Positions 9,731-19,006 of a stretch of DNA of 64,000 bases are shown here, piece after piece. The translations under genes were made by a program, and so were the position numbers. The stretch covers positions 188,199-252,198 of the forward strand of contig NZ_JARKNC010000006.1 in assembly GCF_029360805.1 (NCBI RefSeq), given 5' to 3'. Origin of the DNA: Daejeonella sp. JGW-45. Lineage in GTDB: Bacteria > Bacteroidota > Bacteroidia > Sphingobacteriales > Sphingobacteriaceae. The notes under the pieces were generated by a model, which saw nothing but the letters and a program-made list of their open reading frames with translations, was not told where the DNA came from and made no database searches. Each line of letters begins with the position of its first letter. The first letter of the stretch is position 1.

Positions 9731-10768
9731 TCAGACCGGCTCTGATTCCAGGCGTACGCTTGAATTTCTGATGATCAGGCTGGAATCGAGCGTCTTTGTA
9801 ATGGCTTTCCATTGAGAGGCTTCCTTATCCATGAGTTCCAGGAGTAATTGCACTGCTGTACTGCCCATTAGCCGTTGTGGCTGGGCAATTGTAGTGAGAC
9901 TTGGCTCGATGAGTTCGGAGCCATAGTCATTACTAAAACCTACTATCCCAATCTCTTCGGGGATCCGGATGCCAAGGTGCTTTATAGTCTGAATAGCTTC
10001 TATTGCGGCTGGGTCATTGACCATGAATAATCCATCCGGTGGGTATTTAAGTTCCATCAACTGTTTGACAAAGGCTTTTACCTTTCCGAGGGTAAGATCA
10101 TAAGGGATGATCAGCGATTCATCAAGAGGGATCTGATGCTTTTTTAGAGCATCCTCGTACCCTTTTAATCGCTTTCTGCTAGTGATCAACGATTCAGGTC
10201 CTGCCAGATGGGCTATTCTTCTTTTTCCCGTCTGGATAAGATGTTCGACAGCCCCAAACGCAGCTTCATAATCATTGATTACCACCTTTGGGACGAGCAT
10301 TTCATCGCACACCCTATTGAAAAATACGATGGGAATACCCTTGCGCTCAAAAACCTTGAGATGCTCAAAGCTTCGCGTTTCTTTAGTTACAGATACGAGT
10401 ATACCATCAACCTGGCTCGCCAGCATTACCTTTGTATTTTCTACTTCTGTTTCAAACTGCTCGTTTGATTGGCTGACGATAATGTTATAGCCATGTTTAC
10501 TAGCGGTCTCCTGTGCGCCTATAACAACCTGAGGAAAGAACGAGGTGTTGAATTCAGGAACAATAATTCCAATGAGGCTGCTCTTCCTGGCTATTAGATT
10601 AAGTGATAGTCTGCTGCGTTGATAATCAAGCTCTTCAGCAAGCCTCAGGACAGCCTGACGCGTCTCCGATTTTACTTCGGGATGGCCGGTTAGGGCACGG
10701 GATACCGTTGACTTCGAAATCTTTAATTCCTTTGCAATGTCGTATATCGTTGTTTGGTGTATCCTCAT
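9731..10768 (-). CDS. LacI family transcriptional regulator
   Basis: The 345-residue protein opens with the LacI helix-turn-helix TIYDIAKELKISKSTVSRAL at about residues 7-26, followed by the hinge region and a periplasmic-binding-like effector domain (SLIGIIVPEFNTSFFPQVV onward). Such proteins repress or activate sugar-catabolic genes and respond to a small sugar ligand. It converges on the symporter-oxidoreductase pair, ending 19 bp from the oxidoreductase stop, and is the natural candidate regulator for that unit. No operator was identified. A weak -7-like box TATTTTTA is present at 10784-10791. Confidence 0.95.
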   Translation of the reverse strand: MRIHQTTIYDIAKELKISKSTVSRALTGHPEVKSETRQAVLRLAEELDYQRSRLSLNLIARKSSLIGIIVPEFNTSFFPQVVIGAQETASKHGYNIIVSQSNEQFETEVENTKVMLASQVDGILVSVTKETRSFEHLKVFERKGIPIVFFNRVCDEMLVPKVVINDYEAAFGAVEHLIQTGKRRIAHLAGPESLITSRKRLKGYEDALKKHQIPLDESLIIPYDLTLGKVKAFVKQLMELKYPPDGLFMVNDPAAIEAIQTIKHLGIRIPEEIGIVGFSNDYGSELIEPSLTTIAQPQRLMGSTAVQLLLELMDKEASQWKAITKTLDSSLIIRNSSVRLESEPV

Positions 10769-10977
10769 GCTAATCTAATGCTATAAAAATAACATAAATT
10801 TCGGGCTATAGTCCTTAGAAGGCTAGCAGGCCGAGCAGATACTTAACTACAGGTTAATGGGAGAAAATTTTGTTTAAACTTGGTCTCCTGAAAAATGACC
10901 AGATGCCGGCGGTAAGCAAACCTAAGCTTAGGAATCCTGATCCGGGTACGGTCTGCCGATATTCTGTTCAGTCGATT

Positions 10978-11010
10978 TTTGCTGATAATTTAACGTTTTT
11001 GTTATTTTTG
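10978..11010 (+). promoter_or_regulatory. Promoter of the subtilase gene
   Basis: TTTG at 10978-10981 and TATTTTTG at 11003-11010 are separated by 21 nt, matching the Bacteroidota -33/-7 pattern TTTG-N19-21-TAnnTTTG. The ATG follows 14 nt later, giving a very short leader. Confidence 0.6.
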
Positions 11011-11024
11011 AGAAACGCCACTAC

Positions 11025-13829
11025 ATGAGAATCTTTTTACTGCTAATATTGTTCTTTCTTCAGCTGGCAGTTTATGGGCAAGACGGTTCTCATGGTATTC
11101 CAAGGACGTATAAAATGCCTAAAGGAGTATCCGGTAAGGATTATCTGCCGAATACCGTCATCGTTAAATTTAAGGTAGATGCTACTCCAGGTCAAATTCA
11201 GAATATCGCTACCATTTTCAAGACTAAACTCCCCAATATTACAAGCGGAAGCATTAGAAATGTAAACCAGTTATTCAAAAAATCGCTTCAGGCAACAACT
11301 AAAGCCACCGGCCGTATTGATTACAGCGATACGATAGGAGTTGATCGAATTTATGAGCTCCAGTTTGACGGGAGCAAGCCTATTGAAGCTGTTATTAACG
11401 AGGTTTTGAGAAGTCCGATGGTCGAATACGCTGAACCAAGTTATATTTATCATACCTCCTATGTTCCCTCTGATCCTTTTTACAATCCGTCACAGAGCTA
11501 TTTGAGGCAAATAAGAGCAAATCTGGCCTGGGACGTTATCAGGGGCTCAGCAGGCATTGTTATAGCGATTGTCGATTCAGGGTCGGATATGGATCATGAA
11601 GATTTGAAGCCCAACTTATTGCTGCCGGGCAAGGACCTTGTGGGTGCAAGTTATTTGACGACGGTCGAAGATAATGATCCTGATGTCAAAAGTGATTCAA
11701 CAGATCACGGTGTACGGGTAAGCGGCTTAGCATCCGCCATGTCAGATAACGGAATAGGAGTGAGCAGTACCGCGTTCAATGCTAAATTATTGATCGTAAA
11801 GGCCGGCGCCGACAATAACGCCACAGCCATTTACAGGGGTTATGAAGGTATTAAGTTTGCTGCGGATAATGGTGCAAATATAATCAACTGCTCTTGGGGA
11901 GGTCCGGCAGGCGGGGCTTATGGGCAGGACATTGTTAACTATGCTTTGGCCAAGGGGTGCCTTATAGTAGCTGCTGCTGGCAATGAGGGCTCTAACGAAC
12001 CTGAGTACCCTGCAGTTTATTCTGGTGTGATGTCGGTGGCTAGTGTCGATAACGCTGATAGAAAAAGTAACTTTTCCAATTTCGGATCTCACGTTTCAAT
12101 ATCCGCCCCAGGCGAAACTTTTACAACTGGAAACAGAAATAATTATACTGCAGCCAGGGGCACCTCATTTTCCGCCGCTATCGTTTCCAGCGCGGCTGCA
12201 TTGGTTAAAACTAGATTCCCAGGCTTCAATATGGATCAGGTAAAGGAGCAGTTAAGAGTTACAGCAGACAATATTGATCCCATCAACCTGGGTTTCGGTG
12301 GACTGTTGGGAAAGGGAAGATTAAATGTATTCCGCGCAGTTACAGAAACGCCACCCTCAATACGGCAACAAAAAATTACCTTGGTGGATAAAAGCAGGGG
12401 TTCAATCCCACCTGGTGACACTCTTCGGATATTTTTTGACCTGAAAAACTTTCTGTCTCCCGTATCGGCGCTTACCGCTACGCTTTCATCAACCAATCCC
12501 GATGTGCAGGTTATCGACGATCAGATGAACGTGGGTGCGCTCGGAACCTTGCAAACGCGAACTATGGTTGGGGCTTTTAGAGTGTATATCAAGCCGGGTA
12601 TCTCAGATAATGAAGAAGTGACTTTTAAAGTCACATATACCTCCGGTACAACTTATTCCGATTCAGAAAGTTTTACGATTCGTGTCGCTCTCGATTATAT
12701 GAATATTAACGTGAATGCAATCTCTACGACGATTAGCAGCAATGGGCGCGTTGGGTTTAGCGGGCCTGAAGCTACGAAAGGACAGGGATTCGTATATAAT
12801 GGTGAACAACTGTTGTTTGAAAGCGCGCTGATGATTGGAACGTCTACATCCCGGGTTTCTAACAATGCTCGGAACGACAGCGGAGGTGCAGACGAGCATT
12901 TCGTTAAGAAGGTGCGCGTCGGGAAAATCGATGACGGCCAGGCTGCGTTTAAAGCCACTTCAGAATTTGACGATTCAGGCGCCGTCAGTAATCTTAATTT
13001 GCTTGTCAGACATACTCAAACTGCATTCGCTTCCACACCTGATGACAAATATACAATTGCCGAATATGAGATCCGCAACACGGGTGGCACTGTTTTAAGC
13101 GGGGTTTATGCAGGTATGCTTACTGACTGGGATGTGGGAACCTCAGACGATAATGCCACGCGGTTTGATGTCGTGGAGCGACTGGCAATGGTTTACCCGA
13201 AATCGGGAAGCCGTCTTTATGCCGGTATTAAGTTATTAAATTCAGAATATGCACCTTCTTATTACCCCCTGTCAGATCAGGTTCTCGGCGACCCATCCCA
13301 AAGCGGTGGCGGCCTTAGTATCCGTGAAAAATTTGAAACTTTATCGAGTGGGGTGAAAGCAAGCTCGCTGGGCGAAACATCGGCCCATGGCCTTGATGTC
13401 ATGTTTGTGAGCGGTTATGGTCCTCTATCAATTCCAGCCAGCGGGTCGGTGAAAATAGCCTTTGCGTATATTGCGGGAGACAACCTGGCAGACCTCCAGT
13501 TGAGTGCCCAGTCTGCTCAGAAAAAATATAACGAAGTATTACAACCAGGTTCATCACTGCCTGCAGACAGGTTTACCCTGGATCAAAACTTTCCTAACCC
13601 GGCAAATGACCAAACTATTATAGAGTTTAGCGTGCCCGAGCTGGGATTGACATCACTTACCTTATATAATACCGGCGGACAGCAGATTCGTGAACTGGTG
13701 AATGCAAATTTGCCCAAAGGGGTGTATAATATAAATGTAAACCTCTCGGACCTCGAGGCAGGTGTATATTTATACAAGATGATGTATAAAGGAAAGGAAA
13801 AAACATTGAAAATGATCATTGCGAAATGA
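11025..13829 (+). CDS. Secreted S8 family serine peptidase with type IX sorting domain
   Basis: This 934-residue subtilase begins with a signal peptide of about 18 residues (hydrophobic core, then YGQD). A propeptide-like segment follows, with VIVKFKVDATPGQIQ near residue 48. The catalytic domain shows Asp184 in IVDSGSD, His228 in DHGVRVSG and Ser381 in GTSFSAA. The usual HGT and GTSMAxP boxes are slightly changed. After a middle region of unknown fold, the last 80 or so residues (FTLDQNFPNPAND onward, ending KTLKMIIAK) form a Por-type C-terminal sorting domain. The enzyme should therefore cross the outer membrane by the type IX system and act outside the cell. It has its own promoter and sits alone. 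Confidence 0.95.
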   Translation: MRIFLLLILFFLQLAVYGQDGSHGIPRTYKMPKGVSGKDYLPNTVIVKFKVDATPGQIQNIATIFKTKLPNITSGSIRNVNQLFKKSLQATTKATGRIDYSDTIGVDRIYELQFDGSKPIEAVINEVLRSPMVEYAEPSYIYHTSYVPSDPFYNPSQSYLRQIRANLAWDVIRGSAGIVIAIVDSGSDMDHEDLKPNLLLPGKDLVGASYLTTVEDNDPDVKSDSTDHGVRVSGLASAMSDNGIGVSSTAFNAKLLIVKAGADNNATAIYRGYEGIKFAADNGANIINCSWGGPAGGAYGQDIVNYALAKGCLIVAAAGNEGSNEPEYPAVYSGVMSVASVDNADRKSNFSNFGSHVSISAPGETFTTGNRNNYTAARGTSFSAAIVSSAAALVKTRFPGFNMDQVKEQLRVTADNIDPINLGFGGLLGKGRLNVFRAVTETPPSIRQQKITLVDKSRGSIPPGDTLRIFFDLKNFLSPVSALTATLSSTNPDVQVIDDQMNVGALGTLQTRTMVGAFRVYIKPGISDNEEVTFKVTYTSGTTYSDSESFTIRVALDYMNINVNAISTTISSNGRVGFSGPEATKGQGFVYNGEQLLFESALMIGTSTSRVSNNARNDSGGADEHFVKKVRVGKIDDGQAAFKATSEFDDSGAVSNLNLLVRHTQTAFASTPDDKYTIAEYEIRNTGGTVLSGVYAGMLTDWDVGTSDDNATRFDVVERLAMVYPKSGSRLYAGIKLLNSEYAPSYYPLSDQVLGDPSQSGGGLSIREKFETLSSGVKASSLGETSAHGLDVMFVSGYGPLSIPASGSVKIAFAYIAGDNLADLQLSAQSAQKKYNEVLQPGSSLPADRFTLDQNFPNPANDQTIIEFSVPELGLTSLTLYNTGGQQIRELVNANLPKGVYNINVNLSDLEAGVYLYKMMYKGKEKTLKMIIAK

Positions 13830-13846
13830 TCCGTTGAAATGCCTGC

Positions 13847-14425
13847 TTATGCAGGGGAGTTATAACACATCCTGCATAGCGGTTCATAGCTTTCCTTTTC
13901 TCCCAGGAGAATTTTTGCCTCGCTCGCTGCGGTTCTGTAGGAGTATGTTGCGGGCCCCCCGCATTGTACACAAACTGCATGTACCTTAGTTACCAGCTCA
14001 GCTATGGCCATCAGTGCTGGCATCGGGCCGAACGGTTTTCCCTGGAAATCCATATCCAGGCCGGCTATCACAACCCTGATTCCTCTGTTCGCCAGCTTAT
14101 TACAGACATCCGGCAGCTGATCGTCGAAAAACTGAGCTTCGTCGATCCCGACAACTTCAGTATTGGCGCTAAGCAAAAGAATTGAGCTGGCAGTTTCAAC
14201 CGGGGTCGAATGAATTGAATTCAGATCATGTGACACAACTGATGTTTCATCATATCTCGTGTCTGTTTTAGGCTTGAAGATCCCTACATTCAATTTCGCG
14301 ATCTGCGCCCTTCGCAGCCTTCTGATCAATTCTTCAGTCTTTCCCGAAAACATCGATCCGCAGATCACTTCAATGCTCCCGCCTAGTTTTTTTCTGCGTT
14401 TAAAGTTATGCTCGCTAAATAACAT
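13847..14425 (-). CDS. tdk: Thymidine kinase
   Basis: This is a 192-residue type II thymidine kinase. The P-loop GSMFSGKT lies at residues 23-30, the DEAQF motif places the catalytic base at Glu96, and a structural zinc site is formed by Cys152, Cys155, Cys184 and Cys187. It phosphorylates salvaged thymidine to dTMP in the cytoplasm. The N-terminal 14 residues before the core are slightly longer than usual but no closer ATG fits. A small CCTGC/GCAGG hairpin at its stop codon separates it from the convergent subtilase gene. Confidence 0.97.
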   Translation of the reverse strand: MLFSEHNFKRRKKLGGSIEVICGSMFSGKTEELIRRLRRAQIAKLNVGIFKPKTDTRYDETSVVSHDLNSIHSTPVETASSILLLSANTEVVGIDEAQFFDDQLPDVCNKLANRGIRVVIAGLDMDFQGKPFGPMPALMAIAELVTKVHAVCVQCGGPATYSYRTAASEAKILLGEKESYEPLCRMCYNSPA

Positions 14426-14529
14426 CTGTATGCTTTGTTAAGGTTTCTAATATCCGAATTTCAGCTGGGAATACGATGATTTGGGGACAATATGCAAAGA
14501 AAAATAGTCCCCGTTATTAATATTGTAAT

Positions 14530-14537
14530 TATCTTTG
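14530..14537 (+). promoter_or_regulatory. Promoter -7 box of the acidic protein gene
   Basis: TATCTTTG is a perfect match to the Bacteroidota -7 element and lies 58 nt before the ATG at 14596. A matching -33 box is not clear. Confidence 0.5.
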
Positions 14538-14595
14538 AAATAACGATTTTTAAGCCGGAACAGAGGAATTTTATAGAAGAAGCCATATTCAGACA

Positions 14596-15525
14596 ATGAT
14601 GAACAGTAAGGAAATTTTAAGAAAAGCGGGCGGTATACTCAATGAATTAAATGAGCAGTATGAATATCTTTCCCGGAACCCGGATAACCTGAGTGAATTG
14701 GAACTGGAGCTTTTTTCAGCTAATGCAACTTTCCTTTCAGATCACCTATCTATTCTTGTTAAACTAAACGAAAAGGCTTCCAATACGAACGCTAAGCAGA
14801 GTTTGCCAGATCCTTTGGAAAGAGTCGCGCAGGCACAAGCTCTTGAAGAAACAGAGCCTGGAACGACTGAAGAATCAGCTCATGCCGAGGAATCAATCTC
14901 ACCGGACTGGAAGTTTGAACTAGAGAAGGACTCCGGCTTAACCTTTGATTTTGAGGAGAAGGAAACGGATAAGCTCATCGACCCGCCTTTAACAGAAGAG
15001 AAGGAGAAGGTTATCGATGAAAAGACGAAAAAGGAAGATAATGAAATCGCAGATACCTTTAATGAACCTGCAAAAAAAGAGAATGTTGAGCCCGAAAGCA
15101 ATGACGAAATAAGTATCCGAAAAGAGGAAGCGGAAGAAATTCATGTAAAGGAGGTGGTAATTTCCGAACGGACTATTGCCGTTCCTTCAGATCAGGTTTT
15201 GGATGAAAATCCTAAGCTAACAGTGAATGATTTGCTTTCCAGAACTCTGCAGCAAAAATCCGTCAGCAGCCAGTTTAGTTCGAGACAAACTAAGGATCTT
15301 AAAGGCATGGTCAGCCTGAATGACAAACTTTTATTTGTGAGGGACCTGTTTAACGGCTATAGCCTGGCATATAGCGAAGCGATTGAATTGCTGAACAGGT
15401 TTGATAATTTTGAATCGGCGGATAATTTCCTGAAGCAGAACTATGCCGCCAAAAATAATTGGTCCGCTAAGCAGGATGTTGCTGATAAGTTTTATGAGAT
15501 ACTAAGCCGGAGATTTGCTAAATAA
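14596..15525 (+). CDS. Uncharacterised acidic protein with a conserved-looking C-terminal helical segment
   Basis: I do not recognise this 309-residue protein. The first 65 residues look like a helical hairpin with LNELNEQYEYL and LSILVKLNEKA. Residues about 75-195 are very acidic and low in complexity (runs of Glu, Lys, Asp), probably disordered. The last 100 residues are ordinary globular sequence, with DKLLFVRDLFNGYSLAYSEA and a helical end FYEILSRRFAK. No signal peptide or membrane helix is seen. It has its own promoter and its 3' end overlaps the rodA stop by 8 bp on the opposite strand. It is a real gene by codon use and structure, but the function is unknown. Confidence 0.75.
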   Translation: MMNSKEILRKAGGILNELNEQYEYLSRNPDNLSELELELFSANATFLSDHLSILVKLNEKASNTNAKQSLPDPLERVAQAQALEETEPGTTEESAHAEESISPDWKFELEKDSGLTFDFEEKETDKLIDPPLTEEKEKVIDEKTKKEDNEIADTFNEPAKKENVEPESNDEISIRKEEAEEIHVKEVVISERTIAVPSDQVLDENPKLTVNDLLSRTLQQKSVSSQFSSRQTKDLKGMVSLNDKLLFVRDLFNGYSLAYSEAIELLNRFDNFESADNFLKQNYAAKNNWSAKQDVADKFYEILSRRFAK

Positions 15526-16777
15526 TTCCCATCCTGTTTGAATCCAGCTTCAGCAGGATAAACAGTAGAATAGTAAAACTCCACAATGAAGATCCGCCAT
15601 AGCTTAGAAATGGCAGCGGAATACCGATGACGGGAATGAGGCCAATAGTCATACCTATGTTGATGAAAAAGTGGAAGAATAGTATGGATGCAACCCCGTA
15701 ACCGTATATCCTGGAAAATGCAGACCGTTGCCTTTCGGCGATAACAACTATTCTTAAAAGAAGGAACAGGTAGAGGCCAATCACAACAGAACAGCCTGCA
15801 AATCCCCATTCTTCACCTACTGTACAGAAAATGAAGTCTGTACTCTGCTCGGGAACAAAGTTGTATTTCGTCTGAGTTCCCTGAAGATAGCCTTTCCCCC
15901 ACATCCCACCAGAACCAATAGCAATCTTTGACTGATTTAGGTTGTACCCCACTCCACGAGGATCGTTTACCTTTCCCAATATTACATCGATCCGGTTCTT
16001 CTGGTGCGGTTTTAATATGCTGTTATATGCGAAGTCAACTGAAAAAACAAACAGGATGGAGAAAAAGAATCCGATAGCAAAGACAGTGATCATTTTTCTG
16101 TTCTTCCGGAAAAGATATACCAGCAACCCTACCACAGCCATAAGGCCTAGCAGTACGTAATACTTATTGTATAACACTGTCAGGATGAACAGCAAAATAG
16201 CAAGGCCCTCGATTACCAGGAAATATCCCGATAGCCCTTCCCTGTATAGTACAAGGATCAGGGAACTGAATGTAAGCGCTGAGCCTGCGTCTGGTTGCAA
16301 AAGGATGAGAGCGGTTGGGATCAAAATGATCATTGCTGCTACAAGCTGTGTCTTTATCTCCTGAACTTTGACCGTACTGGAGCTGAGGTACCTGGCAAGC
16401 AATAGGCAGGTAGCAAATTTTGCAAACTCCGAGGGTTGCAGCCTGAAGTTTCCTATGGGTATCCAGGCTTGATTTCCTCCGACATTTCTTCCTATGATCA
16501 AGACAACAACCAGGAGAAGTAATGTTACACCATAAAAGACCGGAGAGAAGGCGTTAAAAAATTTCCCGTCTAATAATAATATGACGAAGCCTATAATTAC
16601 GGCGGAGACTATGAAAATTAATTGTTTCCCATAATTTGTGTCAAGGTCAATAATGCTGGGGTTTTCAGGATCGTAAACGGCTGCATGAATATTAAACCAG
16701 CCAATTATACATAGTGCCAGATATGTAAGAATTATAAACCAGTCGACATTAAAGAATAGGCTTCGCTGATTATTCAT
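15518..16777 (-). CDS. rodA: Rod shape-determining protein RodA (SEDS peptidoglycan polymerase)
   Basis: The 419-residue protein has about ten membrane helices and the SEDS family hallmark block KIAIGSGGMWGKGYLQGTQ with VPEQSTDFIF downstream. RodA polymerises glycan strands in the elongation machinery together with PBP2. Its start overlaps the PBP2 stop by 4 bp (ATGA), so the two are translated from one message. It belongs to the same minus-strand series as mreBCD at 20.3-22.8 kb, although two plus-strand genes lie between. Identity is secure. Confidence 0.97.
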   Translation of the reverse strand: MNNQRSLFFNVDWFIILTYLALCIIGWFNIHAAVYDPENPSIIDLDTNYGKQLIFIVSAVIIGFVILLLDGKFFNAFSPVFYGVTLLLLVVVLIIGRNVGGNQAWIPIGNFRLQPSEFAKFATCLLLARYLSSSTVKVQEIKTQLVAAMIILIPTALILLQPDAGSALTFSSLILVLYREGLSGYFLVIEGLAILLFILTVLYNKYYVLLGLMAVVGLLVYLFRKNRKMITVFAIGFFFSILFVFSVDFAYNSILKPHQKNRIDVILGKVNDPRGVGYNLNQSKIAIGSGGMWGKGYLQGTQTKYNFVPEQSTDFIFCTVGEEWGFAGCSVVIGLYLFLLLRIVVIAERQRSAFSRIYGYGVASILFFHFFINIGMTIGLIPVIGIPLPFLSYGGSSLWSFTILLFILLKLDSNRMGII

Positions 16778-18690
16778 CTTGTTGTTAAGGCTATTGGTTT
16801 GTTAATTTCTCCCTGTGTATTTACAGTATCAGAGCCTGCTTTTTTAGGCGCTTTTGGTTTAACCGTTGCTCCCGGTAAAAGATTTGCCTCCAGCAACCTG
16901 TCTATATAGTACTTCGGTCTTGAAATGGAATCTGTAAGGTATTTTTCAACCATCAGGCTCGCGATAGGAGCAGACCACGTAGAACCGAAACCGGCATTTT
17001 CAACTACAACCGCGATAGCGATCTTTGGATTAACTCTGGGCGCAAATGCCACGAACACCGAGTGGTCTTTACCATGGGGGTTCTGAACCGTACCCGTTTT
17101 GCCGCACATTTCAATATTGGTGATCTTCGAATAATACCCCGTTCCGCCGCCCTGGTTTACAACATCACTCATCCCCTGGATTACAGCTTCGAAATATTTG
17201 GGGTCGATACCTGCATCATTTTTTATTGTAAACTCGTCTTTCACGACTTTTTTATCACCTATGGCTTTAATAAGGTGAGGTTTGTAAAAGAAGCCCCGGT
17301 TAGCAACAATCGCCATTACATTGGCCATCTGTAAAGGTGTGATTCCCAGTTCACCTTGCCCGATTGATAAAGAAATGGTGTAAGAAGATCCCCACTTGTC
17401 ACTTTTAAATCGTTTAGTATAAAGTTCATCGGTAGGTAACAGGCCCCTGCGTTCCCCCGGAAGATCAATCCCAAGCTGGCTGCCAATTCCAAATGCGGAT
17501 ACAGCGTTGCGCCACCTTTTATACGCATTTACAGGTCGCATACCCGCCTGATCGATCATTCTGGCGTAAGTATATCCATAATAAGTATTGCAGGACCCCT
17601 GAATAGAGCGGCGGAGGTTAGTAGCACCATGAACATGTGTGCAGCCCATCCAGCCTCGCCGGCCATACCTGTAGCCTCCGGGGCAAAAAAACAATGTTTT
17701 ATCATTGATCACACCGAACTGCTGGGCAACCAGGGCATTCACTACCTTGAAAATTGAACCGGGAGGATACTCCGCCTGTATAGGGCGAACAAACATTGGT
17801 TTGTATTTGTCATTAAGAAGTGCCATGTAATTATTTCCGCGCTGACGGCCAACCATTAAGTTTGGATCGTAACCAGGGCTGCTTACAAAAGATAATATCT
17901 CCCCTGTTGCGGGTTCGATAGCCACGATACTGCCAATCTTATTCTTCATAAGTCGCTCGCCAAGTCCCTGAAGTTCTTTATCGAGGGAAGAAATCATGTG
18001 CTCACCCGCCACTGCAACAGTATCATACTTACCATCAGCATAATGTCCTTTTGGCCGGTTCAGTGCATCTACCATAAGGTTTTGTACCCCGCGCTGGCCG
18101 CGCAAAAGTTCCTCGTACGATTTCTCAACCCCGGTTATACCGTGGTAATCGCCCTGGTTATAAAAGCCGTTTGAATTTGCGATAACCTTTTGATTTACTT
18201 CCCCGATATAGCCCAGGAAATGAGCCCCCAGACTATCAGGATAACGGCGGACTGTCCGGTTTTGAACGAAGAAACCGGAAAAATCCGAGAGCCGTTCCTG
18301 AAAGGAAGCATAGATCTGGACAGAAAGTTGCTTTTCAAAAATAGAGGCTTTGTAAGGAGAATATGATTTTGCTTTTTTGAATTGCCGGTCGAATCTTGCT
18401 TTGTCTATACCGATGAGTTTGCAAAACTCGAGCGTATCAAAAGGTTTAACTTCCCGGGGTATGACCATCAGATCATAAACCGGCTCGTTCTGAACAAGGA
18501 TCTTTTCTTTCCTGTCCAGAATTACTCCCCTGGCAGGATATACAGGCAAACGCCTGATGACATTATTTTCTGCTGATAGGATATATTCGTCGGTGATAAC
18601 CTGAATGTAGAATAATCGTGCAAGCAGAATAATCGCAATGACAATAAAAATACCCTGAACAACAAACTTTCTTGCAAAAAAACTATTCAT
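16774..18690 (-). CDS. mrdA: Penicillin-binding protein 2 (elongation transpeptidase)
   Basis: This 638-residue class B PBP has one N-terminal membrane helix (about residues 9-30), a dimerisation/pedestal domain, and a transpeptidase domain. The active site motifs are Ser312-x-x-Lys315 (SIFK), Ser366-Cys-Asn368, and Lys531-Thr-Gly533. It cross-links peptidoglycan during cell elongation, partnered by RodA, encoded directly after it with a 4-bp overlap. The Cys336/Cys350/His352 region may hold the zinc reported for some PBP2 proteins; that is inference. The last 40 residues form a Lys/Pro-rich tail. Confidence 0.96.
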   Translation of the reverse strand: MNSFFARKFVVQGIFIVIAIILLARLFYIQVITDEYILSAENNVIRRLPVYPARGVILDRKEKILVQNEPVYDLMVIPREVKPFDTLEFCKLIGIDKARFDRQFKKAKSYSPYKASIFEKQLSVQIYASFQERLSDFSGFFVQNRTVRRYPDSLGAHFLGYIGEVNQKVIANSNGFYNQGDYHGITGVEKSYEELLRGQRGVQNLMVDALNRPKGHYADGKYDTVAVAGEHMISSLDKELQGLGERLMKNKIGSIVAIEPATGEILSFVSSPGYDPNLMVGRQRGNNYMALLNDKYKPMFVRPIQAEYPPGSIFKVVNALVAQQFGVINDKTLFFCPGGYRYGRRGWMGCTHVHGATNLRRSIQGSCNTYYGYTYARMIDQAGMRPVNAYKRWRNAVSAFGIGSQLGIDLPGERRGLLPTDELYTKRFKSDKWGSSYTISLSIGQGELGITPLQMANVMAIVANRGFFYKPHLIKAIGDKKVVKDEFTIKNDAGIDPKYFEAVIQGMSDVVNQGGGTGYYSKITNIEMCGKTGTVQNPHGKDHSVFVAFAPRVNPKIAIAVVVENAGFGSTWSAPIASLMVEKYLTDSISRPKYYIDRLLEANLLPGATVKPKAPKKAGSDTVNTQGEINKPIALTTR

Positions 18691-19006
18691 TAACGGGTTA
18701 CTCTAAATGCCGGGTTACTTAAGGACGTGACAGCCAGTAGTGCAGATCTCAAAAAAAGCATCTGTTTATTGCTGCAATTACAGTGTAAAAGTAATAAAAG
18801 AAATTGTTCAAATTGAGTATTATACACGTTCTGTTAAGATTTTGATTAGCGGAATTTTTCTTGAAATTTTGCCGGGCAATTCAATATTTAACGCCTCTTC
18901 CGCCACCCTCATTGTGCTTAAAGTAAATTCAGATAAATAAGTAAAAAATGCCATTGATTCAATAAATTCTACCATGGAATGATGTCTTTAATAGGTAATT
19001 TTGTAT
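18691..19006. other. Intergenic region between PBP2 and the AraC-type gene
   Basis: This divergent, AT-rich region of about 316 bp should hold the promoters of the PBP2-rodA pair and of the AraC-type gene. A minus-strand TACTTTTA (18786-18793) is one base off the -7 consensus. A plus-strand TAATTTTG (18996-19003) fits it fully but lies only 3 nt before the likely ATG. I see no RNA gene and no credible coding frame. Confidence 0.4.
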
